12,880 nucleotides of DNA from an uncultured Odoribacter sp. (lineage in GTDB: Bacteria > Bacteroidota > Bacteroidia > Bacteroidales > Marinifilaceae). Where the stretch lies: assembly GCA_905204385.1 (NCBI GenBank), contig CAJKZL010000035.1, positions 1 through 12,880 of the forward strand. Direction: 5' to 3'. Below, piece after piece: positions 6,408-12,746 of this stretch (the stretch's first letter is position 1; each line of letters starts with the position of its first letter). The position numbers and the translations under genes were made by a program. The notes beneath the pieces are model-generated. The model was given only the letters and a program-made list of their open reading frames with translations, made no database searches and was not told where the DNA came from.

Positions 6408-6782
6408 ATGAACTACGAAATAAGCGGCAAACTCATATTTAAAGAAGAGACGCAACACATCAGCGACAAATTCCAGAAAAGAGAATTTGTCATCGAGGTG
6501 GAGAACGAGAAAAATCCCCAATGGAATGATTTCGTAAAAGTGCAACTGATCCAGGATCGCTGCGACTTGCTCGAAACGATTGCCTTAAATGAAAATATTA
6601 AAGTTTATTTTAATATCCGGGGAAGAAAATGGGAAAACAAAGGTCAGGTATCTTATTTTACGAATCTCGAAGGCTGGAGGATTGAAAAATTAACTCCTCA
6701 AAATCCGGAGAATATCCCCGTTCCGGAATACCGGGTTGAAGACATTCCACCTATGCCGGAAGCCGACGATCTGCCTTTTTGA
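6408..6782 (+). CDS. DUF3127 (OB-fold-like) protein with an SSB-like C-terminal tip
   Basis: This 124-residue protein matches the Bacteroidota-specific DUF3127 family as I recall it: MNYEISGKLIFKEETQHISDK at the start, KREFVIEVE, WNDFVKVQLIQDRCDLLE, INENIKVYFNIRGRKWE-like core and SYFTNLEGWRIEKL. The pattern of five strands and the NIRGR/YFTNLEGW motifs recall the OB-fold of single-strand DNA-binding proteins. After a proline-rich linker (about 96-118) it ends in EADDLPF, close to the DDDIPF tip through which SSB recruits repair and replication proteins. No signal peptide is seen, so it should act in the cytoplasm. The gene is a single unit with its own promoter and terminator. Family membership is likely; DNA binding and partner recruitment are inferred and not shown. 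Confidence 0.82.
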   Translation: MNYEISGKLIFKEETQHISDKFQKREFVIEVENEKNPQWNDFVKVQLIQDRCDLLETIALNENIKVYFNIRGRKWENKGQVSYFTNLEGWRIEKLTPQNPENIPVPEYRVEDIPPMPEADDLPF

Positions 6783-6813
6783 GGCAGGTCTTCCTACTGC
6801 GTCCAGTATCTCC

Positions 6814-6849
6814 CAACCTAAGAGCTTTTGACTTTTAGGTTGTTTTTTT
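6814..6849 (+). terminator. Rho-independent terminator after the DUF3127 gene
   Basis: An 11-bp stem (CAACCTAAGAG with CTTTTAGGTTG, one G-T pair) with a 7-base loop is followed by seven T. The T-run overlaps the stop codon of the convergent HD-domain gene. Read on the minus strand the hairpin lacks a T-tail, so it works mainly for the plus strand. Confidence 0.87.
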
Positions 6850-7516
6850 ACAAAAGCTTTTGTCCGTTAATGACCAGTTCGAATTTGATATTCAAAAATT
6901 CGGCAGCTTTCCGGCTCAGCATCATGCGTCCCAGAAAAATTTCAAAATAATCCATGACCGCCGAAATGGTCGTATCGATCTTCAATTCCAGCACAATAGC
7001 CGTCCGATCGGCATTGAAATAAATTTTCGACTCTTCGGCAGCATAATTCACCCGGTCGTGAATATCGAAATTAGCAAAATCCCGGTTTCTGCCCCTGCTG
7101 CGGCGAACATCGGTTTTATCCGCCAGAATCAAGGCTGCGGCAATCGGACTTACTGCTGCAGCCGTGCTCTCGTCATGATTCCCGATGGCGCTGATCACTT
7201 GGGCGATTTCGTCAGCCTCCATCCCCATATTGTCCAATAAACGGAAAGCCAGAATCGCTCCACTCTGGGCATGATCGATCCGGTTCACTACATTTCCGAT
7301 ATCGTGCATAAAGCCCGCAATCTTCGCCAATTCACACAACCGGTCGGGATATCCCAGGGTTTTCAGTATTTTTTCAGCAGTCTCTGCCGCTTTCATCACA
7401 TGAGCAAAGGAATGTTCGGTATATCCCATCGCAGCCAAAGCCTTGTCCGCCTGAGTGATATAACATTTTATGCTCTCATTGTTCTTCACTTCTTCAAAGG
7501 TAATAGCCATAATCAT
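6848..7516 (-). CDS. HD-domain metal-dependent phosphohydrolase
   Basis: This 222-residue protein is of the HD superfamily. The motif pattern is HSFAHV (His35, His39), FMHDIGN (His71-Asp72), HAQSG (His82), GNHDE (His114, Asp115) and LADKTDVRRSR with Asp133. These are the residues expected for an active metal-dependent phosphomonoesterase or phosphodiesterase. The segment around IVLELKIDTTISAVMDYFEIFLGRM (about 175-200) is typical of a subgroup of HD proteins found in anaerobes, whose substrate is not known to me. No membrane segment or signal peptide is present. The start could be the ATG at 7516 or the second ATG two codons later. It follows the DNA-glycosylase-like gene by 7 bases, so the two are almost certainly co-transcribed. 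Confidence 0.85.
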   Translation of the reverse strand: MIMAITFEEVKNNESIKCYITQADKALAAMGYTEHSFAHVMKAAETAEKILKTLGYPDRLCELAKIAGFMHDIGNVVNRIDHAQSGAILAFRLLDNMGMEADEIAQVISAIGNHDESTAAAVSPIAAALILADKTDVRRSRGRNRDFANFDIHDRVNYAAEESKIYFNADRTAIVLELKIDTTISAVMDYFEIFLGRMMLSRKAAEFLNIKFELVINGQKLL

Positions 7517-7523
7517 AAATCTC

Positions 7524-8129
7524 TTACAATCCCGAATCTTCTGTCATCCCCAGTTCCCGAAACATACGCTTATAGTCTTCAGCCTTGGCGGCCAACGGTT
7601 TGGGATAAGCCCGCGAAGACGAAGGCATACGGTAGAGCCTCAACGGCCGTCCGTCAAAGATAAATTCGGAATATCCGCCTACCTTAGGTAGTTCGGCCTC
7701 TATCAAAGTCAATAAAGTATCTGTCGCCTTCTGTCCCGTAGTAACGATGGCCCGGCATTCCGGCAATTGCCTCAGCACCTCCTTTAAATCGATCGTCCTG
7801 ACAATTTCAAGAAATTTATCTGAAGCATTATCCTTCTGACGGATCACTTCCTTGCCCGAATCTGTCAAGGCGACTCCTTTTTTTTCCAGGAATTGCCGGA
7901 TTCTCGCTTCACAAAAAGATTTCTGATCGGCAGTGAGAAAATAATCTTTATCCTCAAAAAAAACCAACCCAAAGATACGCCACATATCATTCTGAAAATT
8001 AGGATAGTAAAACTCCATTTTCCAACGCTCGCGCTTGGGAGGAAAACTTCCCATCATCAACAAACGGGCCCCTTGAGGAAAAAAGGGCGGTAAGGGATGA
8101 ATCTCCGTTTTTATTTCATTTTTTTCCAT
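7524..8129 (-). CDS. Uracil-DNA-glycosylase superfamily protein, hypoxanthine-DNA-glycosylase-like
   Basis: This 201-residue protein belongs to the uracil-DNA glycosylase superfamily. Motif 1 is LLMMGSFPPKRERW (about 23-36). FYYPNFQNDMWRIFG (40-54) follows, and the second active-site motif is MPSSSRAY (168-175). The GSFP core followed by FYY..xQN..W resembles the hypoxanthine-DNA glycosylase branch (family 6) more than Ung (GQDPYH) or Mug (GINPG). The Asn/Asp of motif 1 is replaced by Phe29, while Asn47 sits where that branch keeps its proposed catalytic asparagine. Likely role: base excision of deaminated bases. The ATG at 8129 is preferred over the internal Met25 because the segment before it (HPLPPFFPQGARLL) looks like part of the domain. 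It is the first gene of a two-gene unit with the HD phosphohydrolase. Substrate is inferred. Confidence 0.78.
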   Translation of the reverse strand: MEKNEIKTEIHPLPPFFPQGARLLMMGSFPPKRERWKMEFYYPNFQNDMWRIFGLVFFEDKDYFLTADQKSFCEARIRQFLEKKGVALTDSGKEVIRQKDNASDKFLEIVRTIDLKEVLRQLPECRAIVTTGQKATDTLLTLIEAELPKVGGYSEFIFDGRPLRLYRMPSSSRAYPKPLAAKAEDYKRMFRELGMTEDSGL

Positions 8130-8134
8130 AACTG

Positions 8135-8142
8135 CAAAATTA
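8135..8142 (-). promoter_or_regulatory. Putative promoter of the glycosylase-HD unit, -7 element (TAATTTTG)
   Basis: On the minus strand TAATTTTGC matches the -7 consensus and ends only 5 bases before the ATG at 8129. Transcription from it would start at or next to the start codon, giving a leaderless or nearly leaderless mRNA. No exact -33 TTTG is seen. Confidence 0.45.
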
Positions 8143-8155
8143 CGCTTTATTTTAT

Positions 8156-8163
8156 TAGTTTTG
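8156..8163 (+). promoter_or_regulatory. Putative promoter of the peptide transporter gene, -7 element (TAGTTTTG)
   Basis: TAGTTTTGC matches the -7 consensus and lies 40 bases before the ATG at 8204. It is back-to-back with the putative glycosylase promoter 13 bases away. The -33 position has no TTTG, so strength is uncertain. Confidence 0.5.
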
Positions 8164-8203
8164 CCAGGCGTTAAATCATTTTTAATCAGTTAATTCAATT
8201 TTT

Positions 8204-9595
8204 ATGACAACAACAGCAAAACCAAAACAAAAAATCAGGTTTAGTAAAGCATTCTGGGTTGCCAACACCGTCGAATTATTTGAGCGTGCTGCTTACTACG
8301 GCGTATTTATCGTGATTACTTTGTACCTCAGTCGCATTTTAGGCTTCAACGACATGCAAGCGGCCACCATTGCCGGGACCTTCTCTGCATTCCTGTATTT
8401 GCTGCCTACTTTTGCGGGAGCACTGGCTGATAAAATCGGTTTCCGCAATTCCATGCTTCTGGCATTTACCTTATTGACCCTCGGTTATAGCGGACTGGCC
8501 CTGTTTCCTACCTGGCTGGAAAGCACCGGAATGGTGGAATACGGCCAAACTACGACGTTCAAGGGCCTGCAAGACAGCGGCATAAAATACGGCATTATCC
8601 CTATTATGGTGCTTATCGTGATCGGAGGCGCCTTCATCAAAAGCGTCATTTCAGGAACCGTAGCGCGCGAAACCTCCGAAGACACCCGCGCCAAAGGTTT
8701 TGCCATATTTTACGGCATGGTCAATATCGGAGCTTTTTCGGGCAAGACGATAGTGAAACCCTTACGGGAAGCTTTAGGAAACGAAGGCTTCATTACCCTG
8801 AACTACTTCTCGGCCACCATGACCTTCCTGGCCCTGATCGCCATTTGGTTCTTTTATAAAAGCGCCAACCATAGCGGCGAAGGAAAAACTTTCCGCCAAA
8901 TCTGGCAAGCTCTGCTCAAAGTGTGTTCTAACGGGCGATTGATTACGCTCATTCTGATCATTACAGGCTTCTGGATGGTTCAGCATCAACTTTACGCCAC
9001 CATGCCGAAATACGTCCTGCGACTGGCCGGCGAAGGTGCTTCTCCCTCCTGGTATGCAAACGTGAACCCTTTGGTGGTAGTGCTTTCCGTCAACCTGGTC
9101 ACTCAACTCATGCGGCATAAAACAGCGTTGACATCGATGACTGTAGGGATGTTCATTATGCCCGTTTCTGCCCTTTGTATGGCTTCCGGCAATCTCCTCG
9201 ATCCGGATACGACCATTCTGACCATGCATCCTGTGGCTTTCATGATGGTTATCGGAATTGTTTTCCAGGGACTGGCCGAAACCTTTATCTCTCCCCGCTT
9301 TCTGGAATACTTCTCCCTGCAAGCACCTAAAGGAGAGGAAGGCTTATATCTGGGATTCAGTCATCTGCATTCTTTTCTCTCTTCGATTTTGGGTTTCGGC
9401 CTTTCCGGCTACCTTTTAAGCAAATATTGCCCGGATGAAAGTCTGTTCGCTTCACGCAGCGAATGGTTGGCGGCCAGTAGCCATGCCCATTACATCTGGT
9501 ATTACTTCGCCGGCATAGCTATTCTTTCCGCCCTCGCCCTGATGATATACGGACAGGTCGTGAAGTTCCTGGATGCCCGGAAAGTCCGGAGTTGA
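8204..9595 (+). CDS. POT/PTR-type MFS transporter (probable proton-coupled peptide symporter)
   Basis: This 463-residue inner-membrane protein is a major facilitator with about 12 or more hydrophobic segments. The first helix carries ELFERAAYYG (residues 24-33), matching the ExxER...YYG proton-coupling motif of the proton-dependent oligopeptide transporter family. A later helix carries FYGMVNIGAFSG, matching the family's FYxxxNxG signature. The ADKIGFRNSM loop between helices 2 and 3 fits the MFS signature. It is therefore best described as a di-/tripeptide:proton symporter or a close relative of undetermined substrate. The length is in the lower part of the family range. Hydrophilic ends (TTTAKPKQK, DARKVRS) place both termini in the cytoplasm. 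It is a single-gene unit, divergent from the glycosylase gene and convergent with poxB. Confidence 0.82.
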   Translation: MTTTAKPKQKIRFSKAFWVANTVELFERAAYYGVFIVITLYLSRILGFNDMQAATIAGTFSAFLYLLPTFAGALADKIGFRNSMLLAFTLLTLGYSGLALFPTWLESTGMVEYGQTTTFKGLQDSGIKYGIIPIMVLIVIGGAFIKSVISGTVARETSEDTRAKGFAIFYGMVNIGAFSGKTIVKPLREALGNEGFITLNYFSATMTFLALIAIWFFYKSANHSGEGKTFRQIWQALLKVCSNGRLITLILIITGFWMVQHQLYATMPKYVLRLAGEGASPSWYANVNPLVVVLSVNLVTQLMRHKTALTSMTVGMFIMPVSALCMASGNLLDPDTTILTMHPVAFMMVIGIVFQGLAETFISPRFLEYFSLQAPKGEEGLYLGFSHLHSFLSSILGFGLSGYLLSKYCPDESLFASRSEWLAASSHAHYIWYYFAGIAILSALALMIYGQVVKFLDARKVRS

Positions 9596-9596
9596 T

Positions 9597-9629
9597 TCCC
9601 GGAATGTGCCATCATCCGATCTTCCGGGA
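9597..9629. other. Hairpin just after the peptide transporter stop
   Basis: TCCCGGAA (9597-9604) and TTCCGGGA (9622-9629) form a perfect 8-bp stem with a 17-base loop, one base after the stop codon. No T-run follows, so it is more likely a 3'-end stabilising structure than the terminator itself. Confidence 0.4.
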
Positions 9630-9642
9630 CCGGTAAATCATG

Positions 9643-9698
9643 AAAAAGTTATCCTCAAGTGCATTCCCGTAAGCAGAATGCCAGGGATAACTTTTTTT
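9643..9698. terminator. Bidirectional terminator between the transporter gene and poxB
   Basis: AAAAAGTTATCC (9643-9654) and GGATAACTTTTT (9685-9696) form a perfect 12-bp stem. The A-tract on one side and the T-tract (9692-9698) on the other let it serve both converging genes. Its 30-base loop contains a second stem, GCATTC (9661-9666) with GAATGC (9676-9681). Confidence 0.82.
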
Positions 9699-9699
9699 G

Positions 9700-11436
9700 T
9701 CAGAACACTTCTTTCATATGCTTATAATTAGAACGTATGGTATCGATGATCTCCTGACTGCGGCCGGTCAACAGCATTTTATACATGGCCCGTGCAAATC
9801 CCGTCATCTGATCCAGCGCAATCTCCGGGGGCATTGCCAAAGCATTGGGATCGGTCATCACATTGACCACCGCCGCTTCAGGACTGTTCAAAGCCTCGAC
9901 GAGAGTCGGCAGAACCTGATCAGGTTCACTCACATTGTAACCTTTTAAGCCCATAGCCCTTGCCACCAACCCGAAATCCGGATCGAGCATGTCGGTCTCA
10001 TTGTCCGGCAGCCCGGCAACTTCCATTTCCAGTTTGACCATACCCAAAGCCCGGTTATTAAAGATAACCACTTTCACCGGCAAGTTATATTGCTTTATGG
10101 TGGCCAGATCGCCTAAAAGCATGGAAATACCTCCGTCTCCACATAAAGCGATCACCTGACGACCGGGATATGCCAAAGCAGCGCCTATAGCCTGAGGCAT
10201 CGCATTCGCCATCGTTCCGTGATTAAACGATCCCAGCATCTTCCTCTTACCCGTCGCTTCCAGATAACGGGCTCCCCATACACACGTCATCCCGGTATCC
10301 ACGGTAAAAACCGCATCGGCATTCGCCACCTCGTTGACCATAGCCATCACATATTCGGGATGGATCTTATTGTCTGTCCCTTTATCCTCCACATAAGCCC
10401 TGAGGTGTTCCTTTACTTTCGAATACCCCAACAACTGGTCGTTCAAAAAACTTTTATCGCTTTTAGCCTGAATCTTCGGCAGAAGTGCGTTTAAAGTGGT
10501 TTTGATATCCCCGCAAAGGCCCATGCTGAGCTTTGCCCTTCTTCCCAAGCGCTCCGGGTCGATATCGATTTGTACTATTTTGTTGTGAACAGGCAAAAAC
10601 GGAGTATAAGGGAAATCGGTTCCCAGCATAAGCAATACATCGGCAGCATGCATGCTTTCATAGCCGGAAGGCATCCCCAACAGACCGGTCATTCCCACCT
10701 CATTGGGATTATCGTACTGAATTTCCATTTTACTCTTGAAAGAATAGGCAACCGGGGCATGCAGCCGTTGTGACAATTCAACGATCTCTTCATGTGCATC
10801 TTTCGCTCCGATACCGCAAAACAAAGTCACAGTGGAAGTATCGTTTAATAAGTCTGCCAATTTCTGCAATTCCGCTTCCGGAGGACACACATCGGCCCGT
10901 GCCTGAAAAACAGAGGAAGAAGACAAAATCTCTCCCGTATCCTTCATGGCTAAATCGCCGGGGAGTCCGATCACCGCTACCCCCCTGCGTGTGACAGCAG
11001 TTTGCATGGCGCATTGCAGCATGCGGGGAAGTTGCTCCGGCGTCGTTGCCATTTGATTATAATAGCTGCAATCGTCAAAAAGACGGATGGTATTGGTCTC
11101 CTGGAAATAGGCCGTGCCGAATTCTTCAGTGGGAAGGGCAGAAGCGATGGCAATCACCGGCGCACCTGAACGATGCGCATCATAAAGCCCGTTTATCAAA
11201 TGAACATGCCCCGGCCCACTACTACCGGCGCAGCATGCCAGTCCACCGTGAAGCTGCGCCTCCGCTCCGGCAGCAAAAGCCCCGGTCTCTTCATTCCGAA
11301 CATGAATCCACTGTATGCGGTCGTCCTTACGAACGGCATCATTCACTTTATTCAGACTGTCGCCCGTGACAGCATAAATTCTTTTTACACCGGCTTCCAC
11401 CAGCATGTCGATCAACTTTTCTGCTATATTTCCCAT
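9700..11436 (-). CDS. poxB: Pyruvate oxidase / pyruvate:quinone oxidoreductase, PoxB type (TPP- and FAD-dependent)
   Basis: This 578-residue protein matches E. coli PoxB (572) along its whole length. The N-terminal TPP-PYR domain has GVKRIYAVTGDSLN (16-29), the cofactor-activating Glu50 in RNEETGAFAAGAEAQL, and GSSGPGHVHLINGLYDAHR (71-89). The middle FAD domain (about 185-330) follows. The TPP-PP domain carries GDG at 433-435 and NN at 460-461, the classic GDGx(~25)NN metal-diphosphate motif. The C-terminus MLLTGRSQEIIDTIRSNYKH resembles the E. coli lipid-binding peptide that activates the enzyme at the membrane. Expected reaction: oxidative decarboxylation of pyruvate to acetate and CO2, with electrons passed to quinone. 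I see no convincing promoter element. It diverges from yjbQ across 64 bases. An alternative is a related TPP oxidase with another 2-oxo acid substrate. Confidence 0.88.
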   Translation of the reverse strand: MGNIAEKLIDMLVEAGVKRIYAVTGDSLNKVNDAVRKDDRIQWIHVRNEETGAFAAGAEAQLHGGLACCAGSSGPGHVHLINGLYDAHRSGAPVIAIASALPTEEFGTAYFQETNTIRLFDDCSYYNQMATTPEQLPRMLQCAMQTAVTRRGVAVIGLPGDLAMKDTGEILSSSSVFQARADVCPPEAELQKLADLLNDTSTVTLFCGIGAKDAHEEIVELSQRLHAPVAYSFKSKMEIQYDNPNEVGMTGLLGMPSGYESMHAADVLLMLGTDFPYTPFLPVHNKIVQIDIDPERLGRRAKLSMGLCGDIKTTLNALLPKIQAKSDKSFLNDQLLGYSKVKEHLRAYVEDKGTDNKIHPEYVMAMVNEVANADAVFTVDTGMTCVWGARYLEATGKRKMLGSFNHGTMANAMPQAIGAALAYPGRQVIALCGDGGISMLLGDLATIKQYNLPVKVVIFNNRALGMVKLEMEVAGLPDNETDMLDPDFGLVARAMGLKGYNVSEPDQVLPTLVEALNSPEAAVVNVMTDPNALAMPPEIALDQMTGFARAMYKMLLTGRSQEIIDTIRSNYKHMKEVF

Positions 11437-11446
11437 AAATCTATTT

Positions 11447-11478
11447 TTTGGATAACAACGTATTTTTCAGTAATTTTG
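11447..11478 (+). promoter_or_regulatory. yjbQ promoter, TTTG-N20-TAATTTTG
   Basis: TTTG (11447-11450) and TAATTTTG (11471-11478) are 20 bases apart, within the usual Bacteroidota -33/-7 spacing. Transcription would start near 11484, leaving a leader of about 17 bases before the ATG at 11501. The element lies within the 64-base intergenic region shared with divergent poxB. Confidence 0.68.
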
Positions 11479-11500
11479 TTTATGAGAAAGTTTAGAAAGA

Positions 11501-11911
11501 ATGATATTGCAAAAAGAATTTTCATTAAAAAGACGCTCCCGGGGATTTCATCTGATTACCGGAGAAATTTTGGCAAATTTACCATCCTTACCTCAAGCGG
11601 GATTGCTGAATTTATTTATAAAACATACTTCCTGTGCCCTGGCCGTCAATGAAAACGCCGATCCGGACGTGAGAAGCGACATGGAAAAAATCTTCCGGTA
11701 TTTAGTGCCCGAGAACGCACCTTATTATCGACATACCCTGGAAGGAACGGACGATATGCCGGCTCATGCGAAAAGCCTCCTGACCGGAGTAAGCCTTACT
11801 ATTCCGGTAACCGACGGACGGCTGAACCTCGGAACCTGGCAGGGTATCTATCTTTGTGAATTTAGGAATTCCGCAGGAACGCGCAACATTGTAGCCACTA
11901 TTTACAGTTAG
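11501..11911 (+). CDS. yjbQ: YjbQ family protein (UPF0047, secondary thiamin-phosphate-synthase type)
   Basis: This 136-residue protein is a full-length UPF0047/YjbQ member. Visible signatures: KHTSCALAVNENADPDVRSDM (41-61), HTLEGTDDMPAHAKS (78-92), and the C-terminal GRLNLGTWQGIYLCEFR (106-122) with the family's GTWQ. The conserved His42, His78, Asp84/85 and His89 line a shared pocket at the subunit interfaces of the trimer in structures of the family. E. coli YjbQ has been reported to show weak thiamin phosphate synthase activity that can replace ThiE, but the physiological role is unsettled. The ATG at 11501 is chosen because the first residues MILQKEFSLKRRSRGFH match family N-termini. An upstream ATG at 11482 is in another frame. 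Confidence 0.9.
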   Translation: MILQKEFSLKRRSRGFHLITGEILANLPSLPQAGLLNLFIKHTSCALAVNENADPDVRSDMEKIFRYLVPENAPYYRHTLEGTDDMPAHAKSLLTGVSLTIPVTDGRLNLGTWQGIYLCEFRNSAGTRNIVATIYS

Positions 11912-11939
11912 CCTCTGAAGCTGAACGACAAGAATCGCC

Positions 11940-12722
11940 TTATTTTTTTAATAAACCAAAGGCCTCCAGGGCAAGCACTATCCCCTCCACATCCACGGAA
12001 GCAGAGACATAATCAGCCGCTGCCTGCACTTCTTCCCTGGCATTTCCCATTGCCACACCGATACCGGCATATTTCAACATAGGGATATCATTCCCGCCAT
12101 CTCCAAAAGCCATACACTCCTCCCTATTTATTCCAAAATAGTTTAAAATTTTCTCCATCCCCACTTTCTTGCTACCTCCTGCCGGAACAATATCCGTAAA
12201 AAGAGGATTCCAGCGGGTGGCTTCACATCCCGGCAATCGATCCATGATCTCTTGTTCCTGACCGGCATCGAAGAAGGCGATTAACTGATAAACTTCTTCT
12301 TCCAAAGCTTCCCGGACATCCTTTACCGGAGGTTCGGGAAAATTCAACAAACGGAAAACTTCTTTGGCCTTATCGTTCACATAATTGATAAACATATCGT
12401 ATTCCCGGACAAATATACAAGTGAAACGTCCTTCACCGCGGTCCAACAACAGCAATCGACCGATCGTTTCCCGGGGGATTGTCTTGCGGTATATCACCCG
12501 GTCTTTCCCGACATAACAACAACTTCCATTCAAAGTGATGTATCCATCGAAGTCCAGCCCCTCCAGGTTATTGATCACCCGCCAGTGACGGCCGGTGGCT
12601 ATGAACACTTTTATCTCCTGTCGTCGTAACGCCTCGATTGCATTCCGCACAGCAAGAGGAATCCGGTGAGTTTTAAAACTCACCAGCGTTCCGTCTATAT
12701 CGAAAAAAACAGCTTTAATCAT
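11940..12722 (-). CDS. Cof-type HAD-IIB sugar-phosphatase-like hydrolase
   Basis: This 260-residue cytoplasmic protein is a Cof/YidA-type HAD phosphatase. Motif I is FFDIDGTLV with Asp8 (nucleophile) and Asp10 (acid/base). Motif II is IATGRH around residues 41-46. Motif III is Lys185/Lys186 in AGGSKKVGMEKIL. Motif IV is FGDGGNDIPML (206-216). The large C2-type cap domain (about 85-180) marks it as subclass IIB. These enzymes dephosphorylate sugar phosphates, flavin or cofactor phosphates; substrate cannot be predicted from the sequence. It follows the probable pyruvate kinase gene by 24 bases on the same strand, so co-transcription is likely. It converges on yjbQ with a 28-base gap and no strong terminator. 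Confidence 0.92.
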   Translation of the reverse strand: MIKAVFFDIDGTLVSFKTHRIPLAVRNAIEALRRQEIKVFIATGRHWRVINNLEGLDFDGYITLNGSCCYVGKDRVIYRKTIPRETIGRLLLLDRGEGRFTCIFVREYDMFINYVNDKAKEVFRLLNFPEPPVKDVREALEEEVYQLIAFFDAGQEQEIMDRLPGCEATRWNPLFTDIVPAGGSKKVGMEKILNYFGINREECMAFGDGGNDIPMLKYAGIGVAMGNAREEVQAAADYVSASVDVEGIVLALEAFGLLKK

Positions 12723-12746
12723 TATTCAGCAAAGTGAAATACCGGC

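Noticed and set aside
6847..6864. ACAAAAGCTTTTGT palindrome at the end of the HD gene as a regulatory site
   Set aside because: It encodes the C-terminal residues of the HD protein and its stop, and has no tail; probably incidental.
8774..9322. A 182-codon open frame antisense to the peptide transporter gene
   Set aside because: His/Gln-rich composition typical of the reverse complement of a membrane protein, and no family features.
11900..11948. GTTAGC...GCTGAAC hairpin plus nearby T-run as a terminator for yjbQ
   Set aside because: The stem has a bulge and the T-run is more than 15 bases away and inside the neighbouring gene's 3' end; too weak to call.
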